A stretch of DNA of 62,126 nucleotides. Origin: Stenotrophomonas terrae. GTDB lineage: Bacteria > Pseudomonadota > Gammaproteobacteria > Xanthomonadales > Xanthomonadaceae. Made by a program: the position numbers and the translations under genes. The stretch is taken from NCBI RefSeq assembly GCF_001431465.1, contig NZ_LDJJ01000047.1, positions 1 to 62,126 on the forward strand, read 5' to 3'. This document shows, piece by piece, positions 45,917 to 54,420 of this stretch; position 1 is the stretch's first letter, and each line of letters starts with the position of its first letter. Below the pieces are notes generated by a model that saw only the letters and a list, made by a program, of their open reading frames with translations, did no database searches and was not told the origin of the DNA.

Positions 45917-46656
45917 CCGGTCAGGTCCCGCACCTTCCCGCGCCAGGCCAGGCCATCGGCGGCGAGCAGCTGCACGGCAGCGTCGGCGTACTGGGCAGGA
46001 TCCACAGGCGCCGCATCTTCCTCATGGGTGAAGGCCCGCGCCCGCAAGCCCGTGCGCATCGGCCCCGGCTGCAGGCCGCAGACCCGTACCGGCCCGTTGC
46101 GCAGCTCGTGATGCAGGCTCTCGATAAGCCCGCGCAATCCGTACTGGGCCACGCCGTAGCCACCCCAATAGGCTTGGCCAACCCGCTGGACGTCGTCCAG
46201 TGCAAACACCACCGCCGCGTCTTCACGCTGGCGCAGCAGCGGCAAACAGGCCTGGGTAAGCCAGGCGCGGGCGGTCAGGTTGACGTGGATGGCGCGGGCA
46301 AAGGCTGCCGGGTCGCCCGACGCAAACGGCGTCAAACCGGCGAAATCGGCTGCGCAATGCAGCACGCCATCCAAGCGCCCGACTTCGGACTCCAGCCGTT
46401 CAGCCAGTGCCGCATAGTCGTCGGGGCTGGCCCCTTCCAGGTCCAGCGGATACAGCAGCGGCTCCGGACCAAGCTGGGCAGCACTGTCATAGACCCGATT
46501 GAGCTTGGCGACCTTGCGCCCCAGCATCACCACAGTGGCCCCGGCCTGCGCGCACGCCCGGGTCGCGGCAGCTCCCAGGCCGCCGGCGGCACCTGCGACC
46601 AGAATCACCCGACCGGCAAGATCGGCGCCCTCGCCCCCACGAGGCTGGGCACTCAC
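45913..46656 (-). CDS. Short-chain dehydrogenase-like protein lacking catalytic Lys
   Basis: 247 residues, similar to YciK. Nucleotide-binding motif GAAGGLGAA (22-30) is present. The active site is altered: the YxxxK motif reads YGVAQ (Tyr167, Gln171) and the Ser position in VVFALDD is not Ser. It may bind NAD(P) and act as a non-enzymatic partner. The GTG start at 46656 overlaps the grxD stop as GTGA; upstream frame is grxD sequence in another frame. Second gene of the operon. Confidence 0.85.
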   Translation of the reverse strand: MSAQPRGGEGADLAGRVILVAGAAGGLGAAATRACAQAGATVVMLGRKVAKLNRVYDSAAQLGPEPLLYPLDLEGASPDDYAALAERLESEVGRLDGVLHCAADFAGLTPFASGDPAAFARAIHVNLTARAWLTQACLPLLRQREDAAVVFALDDVQRVGQAYWGGYGVAQYGLRGLIESLHHELRNGPVRVCGLQPGPMRTGLRARAFTHEEDAAPVDPAQYADAAVQLLAADGLAWRGKVRDLTG

Positions 46657-46973
46657 GCTTGCCCGGCCTCGGCAACGATACGCTTGAGCTCGCCGGACTC
46701 CAGCAGCTCCAGAAGAATGTCGCAGCCGCCAATCAGCTCGCCATGCATGAAAAACTGCGGGAAGGTGGCCAGGTTCGAATAGCGCGGCAGGTTGGCTCGC
46801 ACCTCCGGGAACTCCAGCAGATTGACGGTGCGCAGATTGATCGCACCGGCGGCCAACAGCGCCTGCGCGGCGCGGCTGGAAAAGCCGCACATCGGGTATT
46901 GCGGCGTACCTTTCATGAACAAGACGAGGGGGTGTTGCTCCACCTCGGTCTGGATTTGTTCCATCACCGGCAT
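46653..46973 (-). CDS. grxD: Monothiol glutaredoxin
   Basis: 106 residues with the CGFS active site (Cys29 in PMCGFSSRA), KGTP upstream and the TFPQFF and GG-C-D glutathione-binding elements. Grx4-type proteins carry [2Fe-2S] clusters between BolA and other partners in iron homeostasis. Start 46973 has GGGAG at 8-nt spacing. It is divergent from sodB with a 117-bp gap, a suggestive iron and oxidative-stress pairing. Confidence 0.96.
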   Translation of the reverse strand: MPVMEQIQTEVEQHPLVLFMKGTPQYPMCGFSSRAAQALLAAGAINLRTVNLLEFPEVRANLPRYSNLATFPQFFMHGELIGGCDILLELLESGELKRIVAEAGQA

Positions 46974-47090
46974 TCGAATTCTCCCTACTGCGAAAGAACG
47001 GCCCGTCCTGGTCGGATAGACTTTCCCGTGGTTGACCATTGTAAGCCGAGCCGGCCGACTCCCGGCGCCCTGCCCCGAAAAGAATCTCCA

Positions 47091-47669
47091 ATGCCCCTCC
47101 AACTGCCTGACCTACCCTACTCCCGCACCGCCCTGCAGCCGCACATCTCGGCCGAAACCCTGGACCTGCATCACGGCAGGCACCATCGCGGCTACGTGGA
47201 CACGGTCAATGCGCGCATCGCCGGTACCGAGCTGGATGCGCTGCCACTGGAGGAAATCGTCCGCAACAGCCAGGGCAGCCTGTTCCAGGCCGCCGCACAG
47301 GCCTGGAACCACGACTTCTTCTGGCAATGCCTGCATCCACGCGCCGGCGGCGATCCGCACGGCCTGCTGGCCGAGCACATCAATGGCCAGTTCGGCGACG
47401 TGCAGAAGCTGCGCGAGGAGTTCAACCGCGCCGCGTTGGCGGTATTCGGCTCGGGCTGGACCTGGCTGGTGCAGCACCCGGACGGCAAGCTGGCCATTGT
47501 CAGCACCCGCAATGCAAACACCCCACTGACCGGCAGCAGCACCCCATTGCTGGTCTGCGATGTCTGGGAGCACGCCTATTACAGCGACTACCAGAATGAG
47601 CGCGCGCGCTTTCTGCAAGCCTTCTGGAAGCTGGTGAACTGGGATTTTGTGGCGTCACAGCTGAGCTGA
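47091..47669 (+). CDS. sodB: Superoxide dismutase, iron/manganese family (Fe type)
   Basis: 192 residues. Metal ligands by alignment with E. coli SodB: His27, His74 (AWNHDFFW), Asp157 and His161 (DVWEHAYYSDY). It converts superoxide to H2O2 and O2 in the cytosol. Gln/Phe patterns (SQGSLFQAAAQAWNHDFFW) favour the Fe enzyme, but metal specificity cannot be settled by eye. There is no strong ribosome binding site; ATCTCC precedes the ATG. Confidence 0.95.
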   Translation: MPLQLPDLPYSRTALQPHISAETLDLHHGRHHRGYVDTVNARIAGTELDALPLEEIVRNSQGSLFQAAAQAWNHDFFWQCLHPRAGGDPHGLLAEHINGQFGDVQKLREEFNRAALAVFGSGWTWLVQHPDGKLAIVSTRNANTPLTGSSTPLLVCDVWEHAYYSDYQNERARFLQAFWKLVNWDFVASQLS

Positions 47670-47849
47670 GCAGGCCCGCGGCAACCCCGGCCTGCGGCGA
47701 AGGGATCGTGCGCGCCGCGGCCCGCAATTGAACCCTGATCCGCGCAAGCGGGATCAAGCGACCGGGAGCTTGCTGGCCGCTATGGCCGATATGTGCCAGC
47801 AAAGGCCTGACGCATATTCGAACCGACGTGAGGCGAACTAACGCCGCGC
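47670..47849. other. Convergent gap, no gene
   Basis: 180 bp between the sodB and AhpD-like genes. One hairpin (TGATCC...GGGATCA, about 47736-47757) without a T-run is visible. Confidence 0.4.
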
Positions 47850-48185
47850 TCAATCGTGCGCAGCTACCGCATCCAGCACCCGCGCCGAATACACCATCGC
47901 CGCACCGGCATTGAGTGCCACCGCCACGCCCAGCGCCTCGGCGATCTCCTCACGGCTGGCGCCCTGCTTCAATGCCGCATCAACGTGGGTGGTGATGCAG
48001 CCATCGCAGCGCGTGGTCACCGCCACCGCCAGCGCGATCAGCTCGCGGGTCTTTGCGTCCAGATGATTGGTCTGGGCACCGGCGCCGCTGAGCGTCAGGT
48101 AGCCCTTGAGGGTGTCCGGCGACAGCTTGCCGAGCTCGCCGATGCGGCCCTTCAACTCACGGCGATAATCATTCCAATCGAGCAT
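47850..48185 (-). CDS. Carboxymuconolactone decarboxylase (AhpD-like) family protein
   Basis: 111 residues, all helical, with the CxxC-H motif of AhpD-type peroxidase reductants (TRCDGCITTHVDAAL) and EEIAEALGVAVALNAGAAM. The redox Cys pair suggests an alkylhydroperoxidase-like activity and not gamma-carboxymuconolactone decarboxylation. Start 48185 has GGAGA at good spacing. It is not in an operon with ahpC here. Confidence 0.9.
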   Translation of the reverse strand: MLDWNDYRRELKGRIGELGKLSPDTLKGYLTLSGAGAQTNHLDAKTRELIALAVAVTTRCDGCITTHVDAALKQGASREEIAEALGVAVALNAGAAMVYSARVLDAVAAHD

Positions 48186-48230
48186 GGCAGGTTCTCCAGT
48201 GGGGACCGGAGAACCATACGCCGGCAATGC

Positions 48231-49388
48231 TTAGTTTGGCGTCACGCTGCCGCGCAGCGTCTCCACTACCGGCGCAACCTGCGCCTGCCGCCCCAAAGCC
48301 TCGCCTACGCGCTGCAATGCTGCCGCCAGTGCGAGTGCGGAGTCATCACGCAGATTGGCGTGGCCCACCTTGCGACCGTCGCGCGCCTGTTTGCCGTAGT
48401 CATGCCAATGACCGGCCGATTCGGCCAGCACCGGCTTGCTGTCGGGCATCTGACCCAGCCAGTTGAGCATGCAGGCATGGCCCAGCACGCGGGTATCGCC
48501 CAAGGGCAGGCCCAGCACCGCACGCAAATGGTTTTCGAACTGCGAGGTTTCCGCACCATCGCTGGTCCAGTGGCCCGAGTTGTGCACGCGCGGCGCCATC
48601 TCGTTGGCCAACAGCGCCTCACCACGGCAAAACAGCTCCAGCGCAAACACGCCAACGTAGTCCAGACGCTCGGCAACCCGCTGCGCGTAGGCAATGGCCG
48701 TGGCCTGCTGCTCGGCCGACAGCACGGCCGGTGCCAGGCTGGCGGACAGCACACCGTCCACATGCCAGTTGGTGGTCAGCGGCCAGGCACGGAACTCACC
48801 ATCGCGGCCACGAACGGCCACCACGCTGACTTCCCGATCAAACGCCACGAAACCTTCGAGTATCAGCCCGGTCTTCTCGACCTGCGCACCCAGCGCCTGC
48901 CATGCCGCCGCGATGTCGGCATCGGTACGGATACGGAACTGGCCCTTGCCGTCGTAGCCCAGCCGCCGCGTCTTGAGAATGCAGGGCATGCCGAACTCGG
49001 CCACCTTGGCCGCCAGTTCTTCGTGGCTACGGATATCGGCAAACGCCGGCAAGGCGATACCCAATTCCTGGAACAGGGTTTTCTCGCTCAAGCGATCCTG
49101 CGCCACCGCAAGGGCCGCCGGATTCGGAAACACCGGCTTGCGCTCGGCCAGCCAATGCGCGCTTGCCGCCGGCACGTTCTCGAAATCAAAGGTGACCACA
49201 TCGACCTTGGCGGCAAACGCGGCCAAGGCCTCGGTATCGTCGAAACCGCCTACCTGCAGCGGTGCCACCTGCCCTGCGCACGCATCGGCGGCAGGATCGA
49301 ACACCACGAAGCGCAGGCCCAGCGGAGCCCCCGCCAGCACCATCATCCGGGCCAACTGCCCGCCACCGAGAATGCCGACCGTGATCAT
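48231..49388 (-). CDS. purK: N5-carboxyaminoimidazole ribonucleotide synthase
   Basis: 385 residues, ATP-grasp fold. N-terminal [12 protein letters not shown], central [13 protein letters not shown] and [17 protein letters not shown], and [14 protein letters not shown]. It carboxylates AIR to N5-CAIR with ATP and bicarbonate in purine synthesis. Its ATG overlaps the purE stop by 4 nt. Confidence 0.97.
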   Translation of the reverse strand: MITVGILGGGQLARMMVLAGAPLGLRFVVFDPAADACAGQVAPLQVGGFDDTEALAAFAAKVDVVTFDFENVPAASAHWLAERKPVFPNPAALAVAQDRLSEKTLFQELGIALPAFADIRSHEELAAKVAEFGMPCILKTRRLGYDGKGQFRIRTDADIAAAWQALGAQVEKTGLILEGFVAFDREVSVVAVRGRDGEFRAWPLTTNWHVDGVLSASLAPAVLSAEQQATAIAYAQRVAERLDYVGVFALELFCRGEALLANEMAPRVHNSGHWTSDGAETSQFENHLRAVLGLPLGDTRVLGHACMLNWLGQMPDSKPVLAESAGHWHDYGKQARDGRKVGHANLRDDSALALAAALQRVGEALGRQAQVAPVVETLRGSVTPN

Positions 49389-49888
49389 TGGCGCGGATCG
49401 TCCGCAGCCATCACATCTTCGGTCTGACGGGCGCGGAAGGCCTCCAGCGCGGCACCGATCTGCGGCTGCTCGGCAGCCAGCATGGCGGCGGCAAACAGCG
49501 CGGCATTGGATGCACCAGCATTGCCGATGGCAAAGGTCGCCACGGGAATCCCGGCCGGCATCTGCACGATCGACAGCAGCGAATCCATGCCGTTGAGCGC
49601 CTTGGACTGCACCGGCACGCCGAGCACCGGCACCGCCGTCTTGGCTGCCAGCATGCCCGGCAGGTGCGCCGCGCCACCGGCGCCGCCAATGATGGCGCGC
49701 AGGCCACGCGGGCCGGCCTGTTCGGCATAGCTGAACAGCACATCGGGCGTACGGTGCGCCGACACTACCTTCACTTCATAGGGAACACCCAAAGCGTCAA
49801 GCTTTTGAGCGGCGTGCTGCATGGTTTCCCAGTCTGAGCGGGAACCCATCACGATGCCGACTAGCGGCGCGGGGTGGTTTGGGGTCAT
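49385..49888 (-). CDS. purE: N5-carboxyaminoimidazole ribonucleotide mutase
   Basis: 167 residues. Signature [18 protein letters not shown] and SAHRTPD with the catalytic His (about 47-53), then [18 protein letters not shown]. It converts N5-CAIR to CAIR. It heads the purE-purK operon, divergent from the Trm112-like gene. A possible TAGAAT -10 box (49914-49919 complement) lies about 26 bp upstream. Confidence 0.97.
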   Translation of the reverse strand: MTPNHPAPLVGIVMGSRSDWETMQHAAQKLDALGVPYEVKVVSAHRTPDVLFSYAEQAGPRGLRAIIGGAGGAAHLPGMLAAKTAVPVLGVPVQSKALNGMDSLLSIVQMPAGIPVATFAIGNAGASNAALFAAAMLAAEQPQIGAALEAFRARQTEDVMAADDPRQ

Positions 49889-49947
49889 TGGCCGTCACCT
49901 GCTGCAAAGACGTATTCTAGCCGTCTTCCCCGCAAGACCACGACCCG

Positions 49948-50217
49948 ATGGATCGCAAACTACTCGACCTGCTCGTTTCCCCCGACACCCGCCAGCCGCT
50001 GTTCCTGCTGGAAAGCGCCGGCCTGGAAGCCCTCAATCGTGCCATTGGCGCCGGCACCGTCACCCGCGCCGATGGCAGCGCCCAGGCCCAGCCGCTGCGC
50101 GAAGCGCTGATCACCGGCGACCGCAAGCAGGTATTCCGCGTCGATGACGGCATTCCGGTGCTGCTCGCCGATGAAGCCATCGCCACCGCCCAGATCACCG
50201 ACTTCCCGGCCAAATAA
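49948..50217 (+). CDS. Trm112-like small protein
   Basis: 89 residues. MDRKLLDLLVSPDTRQPLFLL and FRVDDGIPVLLADEA match the Trm112/YcaR fold, but the zinc Cys of YcaR (C-P-V-C) are replaced (SPDTRQPL). Trm112 proteins act as methyltransferase partners or stability factors. Its stop overlaps the nadC start by one base (TAATG), so the two are coupled. Confidence 0.8.
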   Translation: MDRKLLDLLVSPDTRQPLFLLESAGLEALNRAIGAGTVTRADGSAQAQPLREALITGDRKQVFRVDDGIPVLLADEAIATAQITDFPAK

Positions 50218-51074
50218 TGCTGCCGCACCCGCCCCTGGCCCCGCCGCAGGAACAGATTGAGGCCGATGTCGCCCGTGCCCTGGCCGAAGACATCGGCACT
50301 GGCGATGTCACCGCCGCGCTGTTGCCCGATTCCGCCGATATCGCTTACCTGCTGTGCAAGCAGGATGCGGTGATCGCCGGCCGCCCCTGGTTTGACGCCA
50401 CACACCGTGCGCTCGACCCGCAGGTGCAGATCGCCTGGCGGGTGCTGGAAGGTGATCACGTCAGCGCCGGCACCGTACTGGCGACCCTGCAGGGGCGCAG
50501 CCGCAGCCTGGTCAGCGCTGAGCGCACCTCGCTCAACTTCCTACAGACCCTGTCCGGCACCGCTACCACCACCGCGCGCCATGTAGCGGCCGTGGCTGGC
50601 ACCAAAGCGCGCATCCTGGACACCCGCAAAACCCTGCCCGGCCTGCGCCTGGCGCAGAAGTACGCGGTGCGTTGCGGCGGTGGCGACAACCACCGTATCG
50701 GCCTGTTCGACACGGTGATGCTGAAGGAAAACCACATCCGCGCCGCCGGCTCGTTGACCGCGGCCGTGCACGCCGCACGTGCGCAGCAACCGAAGCTGCC
50801 ACTGGTGGTCGAGGTGGAGGACCTGCAGCAGTTGCAGGAAGCCCTGGCCGCGGGCTGCGAGCGCATCCTGATCGACGACTTCAGCCCGGCCATGCGCCGC
50901 GACGCCGTGCGCATTACCGCCGGGCGGATCCCGCTGGAGGTCTCCGGCAGCGTCGACCTGACCAGCCTGCGCGCCATTGCCGAAGACGGTGTGGACTGCA
51001 TCTCCATCGGCGGGCTGACCAAGCACGTGCAGGCCGTCGACCTGTCGCTGAAGCTGGGTCCGCCACCGGGCTGA
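50217..51074 (+). CDS. nadC: Quinolinate phosphoribosyltransferase
   Basis: 285 residues. EDIGTGDVTAALLP, RTSLNFLQTLSGTAT, DTRKTLPGLRLAQKYAVRCGGGDNHRIGLFD and KENHIRAAGS are the conserved substrate and catalytic motifs. It forms nicotinate mononucleotide from quinolinate and PRPP in NAD synthesis. The neighbouring small gene shares its transcript. Confidence 0.97.
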   Translation: MLPHPPLAPPQEQIEADVARALAEDIGTGDVTAALLPDSADIAYLLCKQDAVIAGRPWFDATHRALDPQVQIAWRVLEGDHVSAGTVLATLQGRSRSLVSAERTSLNFLQTLSGTATTTARHVAAVAGTKARILDTRKTLPGLRLAQKYAVRCGGGDNHRIGLFDTVMLKENHIRAAGSLTAAVHAARAQQPKLPLVVEVEDLQQLQEALAAGCERILIDDFSPAMRRDAVRITAGRIPLEVSGSVDLTSLRAIAEDGVDCISIGGLTKHVQAVDLSLKLGPPPG

Positions 51075-51135
51075 CTCACGGCGCGCATGCAGGCCCGGCT
51101 GCGACACTTTCCCAACCTCTTTCGCGGAGCCTGCT

Positions 51136-52110
51136 GTGGCCTACCGATACCTGCTGTGCGGCATGACCTTGTTGCTTCCCGCCCTGCCTGCGATGGCAGC
51201 GGAAGCCTGCGATATCCCACCAAGGTACGGCGTAAGCGAAGTGGCGAAGGCCGTTGTCGCGGCCGCATGCGGCGAACACCGGCTGTGGTACCGGCCCTTC
51301 ATCGACCGTGATGGCCGCATTGCCAGCCTCGGCGTCACCGAAGCGGAGAACGAGCACCTGGCCGACAACGGCCTGATCGCCTGGCAGCGGGTCGCCGGCT
51401 ACTGGCGCGAGAGCGCCACGCTGGGCCCGATGGGCGCCATCGCCGGTGCCAGCAGCTGCGCACAACCGGCCGGCAATCGTTACACCGACAGCGACTGCCG
51501 CGCGTTCCTGATCGACAACCCGTGGTCAGCCGCCTTCATCTCCTGGGTGATGACCCGCGCCGCCGTGCCCGGCTTTACGCGCTCGCCGCGCCATATCGAC
51601 TACATCCGCGCCGCCTACCAGGGCGGCAGCAACGGCATGCCGTACCGCCTGACCGACCCGGGCAGCGAAAAGCCCGCCCCCGGCGACATGCTGTGCTTCC
51701 TGCGCGACCGCAGCAGCACATTGAACTACAGCGGGCTGATCCAGGCATTGGGCAGCGGCCGCACCGGCAACTGGAAATCGCATTGCGAGATCGTGGTCAG
51801 CGCCAATATGGGCGGTGACCGTACGCTCTATCTGATTGGCGGCAACGTTGCCAATTCGGTGGTGATGCGCAAGCTCATGCTCGACCGCACCGGCCTGATC
51901 GAGCTGCCCAAGGCCAATGCCGCGTCGGCAAGCACCTCCCTCATCGAGCAGAACTGCTCCCCGGGCCACGAAGAAGAGTGCAACCTCAACAGACAAGACT
52001 GGGCGGCACTGCTGAAGCTGACCGCCAGCAACCCGGCACCGGCCTTCAACTCCACCGCACCATTGCCGCCGCCTCCGGACGAGCCCATTCCTACTCCGGT
52101 CACCCACTGA
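51136..52110 (+). CDS. DUF2272 domain secreted protein
   Basis: 324 residues with a signal peptide (PAMA-A). The DUF2272 domain is recognised by WSAAFISWVMTRAAVPGF...HIDYIRAAY and GDMLCFLRDRS...HCEIVVS, a CHAP/NlpC-P60-like pattern with Cys and His, suggesting a cell-wall or amidase-like function; this is not proven. GTG start at 51136 with GGAG at 6 nt. The proline-rich tail (APLPPPPDEPIPTPVTH) and the 3' flank are duplicated in tandem. Confidence 0.85.
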   Translation: MAYRYLLCGMTLLLPALPAMAAEACDIPPRYGVSEVAKAVVAAACGEHRLWYRPFIDRDGRIASLGVTEAENEHLADNGLIAWQRVAGYWRESATLGPMGAIAGASSCAQPAGNRYTDSDCRAFLIDNPWSAAFISWVMTRAAVPGFTRSPRHIDYIRAAYQGGSNGMPYRLTDPGSEKPAPGDMLCFLRDRSSTLNYSGLIQALGSGRTGNWKSHCEIVVSANMGGDRTLYLIGGNVANSVVMRKLMLDRTGLIELPKANAASASTSLIEQNCSPGHEEECNLNRQDWAALLKLTASNPAPAFNSTAPLPPPPDEPIPTPVTH

Positions 52111-52317
52111 GGTTGGCGGACGCGCAGGCGCACATCACGGATGCGGGGGCTGCGAAGGGGCGAGCGGATCGCCTAAGCGGCCTTCAACGCGATCGCGCCG
52201 TTGCCGCCGCGTCGGGATGAGCCCATTCCGACTCCGGTCACCTACTGAAGTTGGCTGAAGCGCGGGCGCGCAGCACGGATGCGGGGGCTGCGCAGGAGCG
52301 AGCGGATCGCCTAAAGT
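52041..52317 (+). repeat. 138-bp tandem duplication covering the DUF2272 gene 3' end
   Basis: 52041-52178 and 52179-52316 align without gaps, 118 of 138 positions identical by hand. Copy 1 contains the last 22 codons, the TGA and 68 bp of flank; copy 2 contains a parallel tail with its own TGA at the same place and ends 7 bp before the next ATG. Copy 2 is not translated from the gene unless the first stop is read through. Confidence 0.85.
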
Positions 52318-52323
52318 GAGGGC

Positions 52324-52674
52324 ATGCCTACCCTTCTTATCCTGATGATTGTCGGCGCGATTGGTTTTGCGTTCTGGGACCGCTCCCGCGCCGCTGCCGA
52401 CCGCGCCACCGAACTGGGCCGCAACGCCTGCCGCGCCGCTGATGTGCAATGGCTGGACCAGAGCGTGCACAGCACCGGCCTGCGCCTGTGCCGCCTGCCC
52501 AATGGCTGGCTGGGCTTCGAGCGCAGCTTTCGTTTCGACTATTCCTACGACGGCCTGGACCGGCATACCGGGCGCATGGTCTTGCGCGGCCGCGAACTGA
52601 TCTCGTTCAGCGGCCCCGCCGCCGCCCAGATCGGCCGCCTGCGCAAAAGCACCGAAGAAGCCGAAGACATCTAA
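52324..52674 (+). CDS. DUF3301 membrane-anchored protein
   Basis: 116 residues. A single N-terminal membrane segment (MPTLLILMIVGAIGFAFW) is followed by a cytosolic part (RATELGRNACRAADVQWLDQSV, RLPNGWLGFERSFRFDYSYDG) typical of DUF3301. The function is unknown. Only 7 bp separate the duplication from its ATG, so its ribosome binding site lies in copy 2's flank (GTGAGGG). Confidence 0.85.
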   Translation: MPTLLILMIVGAIGFAFWDRSRAAADRATELGRNACRAADVQWLDQSVHSTGLRLCRLPNGWLGFERSFRFDYSYDGLDRHTGRMVLRGRELISFSGPAAAQIGRLRKSTEEAEDI

Positions 52675-53088
52675 GCCCGCCATGTAGTGCCGAGCCATGC
52701 TCGGCAAAAGCCTTACCGGCAAACCCAGCCGTAGTGCCGAGCCATGCTCGGCAAAGGCCTTACCGATACACCAGAACATGTGGGAGCGGCATAAGCCGCG
52801 AAGCTGGTGCATCACCCGATCGCCGGTATCCCGCAATCCAACGGTCTATCAGCTTCGCGGCTGACGCCGCTCCCACAAGGCCAGCCCACCGCTCAGTGCG
52901 GACCGCTTCGGTAGTGCCGAGCCATGCTCAGCAGAGGCCTTACCGGCAAATCTGAAGGCTGCACCCGCCTTGTAGGAGCGGCGTCAACCGCGAAGCCGGC
53001 ACCCTCGAAACTGCCAAATGCATGCAATCAGGCGGATCATCAGCTTCGCGGCTGACGCCGCTCCTACAAAAGCAATTGGCGCAGCCGG
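52675..53088. repeat. Dense REP cluster: three SMAG copies and two REP pairs
   Basis: No gene in 452 bp. Plus-oriented SMAG at 52684-52706, 52731-52753 and 52911-52933. REP pair 52779-52804 with 52851-52876, and pair 52971-52996 with 53042-53069, both REPIN-like with about 45 bp between arms. Confidence 0.85.
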
Positions 53089-53122
53089 CACAAACAAAAC
53101 CGCCGCCTTGTGCGGCGGCGGT
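53089..53122 (-). terminator. Intrinsic terminator of sspB
   Basis: CCGCCGCC/GGCGGCGG with a short loop followed on the minus strand by TTTTGTTTG, 5 bp after the sspB stop. Confidence 0.85.
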
Positions 53123-53126
53123 GGAA

Positions 53127-53561
53127 TTATTTGACTACCCGCAGGAACGGGCGCTTGGCGGCGGGCTGTGGCCGCTCGGGCGGATCGGTGGGCGGCGTAT
53201 CGTCGTCATCCGGTGTGGTGTCGTTACCTGCGATATCGTCGGGCAGCGCCATGCCCTGCCCGGTCTCACGCGCATAAACCGCCAGCACCGCGGAAATCGG
53301 CACATACACCGGGAAACTGGTTCCGGAAAAACGCGCAGTAAAACTCACCGCGTCATTGTCGATATGCAGGCCAACCACGGCACGCTCGGCAATATTGAGC
53401 ACGACCCGATCTTCCTTGACCGCACTGCTCGGCACCTGCACACCGGGCACGCCGGCATCCACCATTACGTGCGGCGTCATGCCGTTATCGTTGATCCACT
53501 CCACCAACGCCCGTAGCAAATACGGCCGGTGGCTGCTCATCCGGAAAGTTTCTTCAGTCAT
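53127..53561 (-). CDS. sspB: ClpXP adaptor SspB
   Basis: 144 residues. N-terminal SspB fold (RPYLLRALVEWINDNGMTPHVMVDA, FTARFSGTSFPVYVPISAVLAVYARETGQGM), an acidic disordered linker, and the conserved C-terminal ClpX-binding tail RPFLRVVK. It tethers ssrA-tagged proteins to ClpXP. Follows sspA by 80 bp in the same direction. A start at Met8 (53540) is also possible. Confidence 0.96.
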   Translation of the reverse strand: MTEETFRMSSHRPYLLRALVEWINDNGMTPHVMVDAGVPGVQVPSSAVKEDRVVLNIAERAVVGLHIDNDAVSFTARFSGTSFPVYVPISAVLAVYARETGQGMALPDDIAGNDTTPDDDDTPPTDPPERPQPAAKRPFLRVVK

Positions 53562-53642
53562 GTCACAAGTGTACGCGGCATTGAAGCGCGATCACCGCCC
53601 AGCGGCGGTGATCGATAAGTTCAGATACAGCCAAGCATCGGC

Positions 53643-54278
53643 TCAGCCGGGCAGATCACGCAACTTTTTTTCCTGATCGGTCAGGCTGCGGATGAAACCC
53701 GGGTGGCGGAAAATACGGTTGCCGTAGTCCTCGATCGCCTTGCCGTCCTTGGGCAGCGCAACCCCCAACGACTCCAGGCGCCAGATGATCGGCGCCATCG
53801 CGCAATCGGCCAGGCTCATTTCCGGGTTGAGGAAGAATTTCGACGCCTTGAACAGCGGCACCGACTGCGCCACCAGCTCCTTCAAACGCTTGCGGCCGGC
53901 CTCGGACTGGGTCTTGTTACCCATCTGAATAGCCTGCACCTGCGGCACCCAATCATGCTCGATACGCAGCATCGCCAAGCGCAGCCGCGCCCGTGACAGC
54001 GGGTCGACCGGCATCAACGGCGGGTGCGGGTAGCGTTCGTCCAGGTACTCGCTGACCACCGACGCCGCGTACAGCACCAGTTCGCGCTCAACCAGGGTCG
54101 GCACGGAGTGGTACGGGTTCAGGTCGATCAGGTCTTCCGGTGGATTCTGCGCATCGACCGGCACCAGATCGTAAGTCACGCCCTTGGCAGCCAGCACCAA
54201 CCGCACCCGATGACACAGGGCGTCATCATTGGCAGAGAACAAAGTCAGGGTATTACGCATACGCACACTCGCCGCCAT
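53643..54278 (-). CDS. sspA: Stringent starvation protein A
   Basis: 211 residues with a glutathione S-transferase fold: thioredoxin-like N domain (LTLFSANDDALCHRVRLVLAAKG), PYHSVPTLVERELVLYAASVVSEYLDERYPHPPLMP and the helical C domain. SspA binds RNA polymerase and helps growth under starvation and acid stress in E. coli; it lacks GST activity. The ATG at 54278 has GGAGAG upstream; a TTG one codon earlier is not needed. Confidence 0.93.
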   Translation of the reverse strand: MAASVRMRNTLTLFSANDDALCHRVRLVLAAKGVTYDLVPVDAQNPPEDLIDLNPYHSVPTLVERELVLYAASVVSEYLDERYPHPPLMPVDPLSRARLRLAMLRIEHDWVPQVQAIQMGNKTQSEAGRKRLKELVAQSVPLFKASKFFLNPEMSLADCAMAPIIWRLESLGVALPKDGKAIEDYGNRIFRHPGFIRSLTDQEKKLRDLPG

Positions 54279-54420
54279 CAAAGGCTCTCCATCGGTCGGA
54301 TTCCGCCAACCTTAAGGCCCCGCCAGCCCATTGCCGACGGTGACCACGGTTACCCGAGTGTGCCAAGCCATGGGCACAATTGCCAAGGCCCCCCTTGCAC
54401 ATCCCAGGCTTACACCAGGC

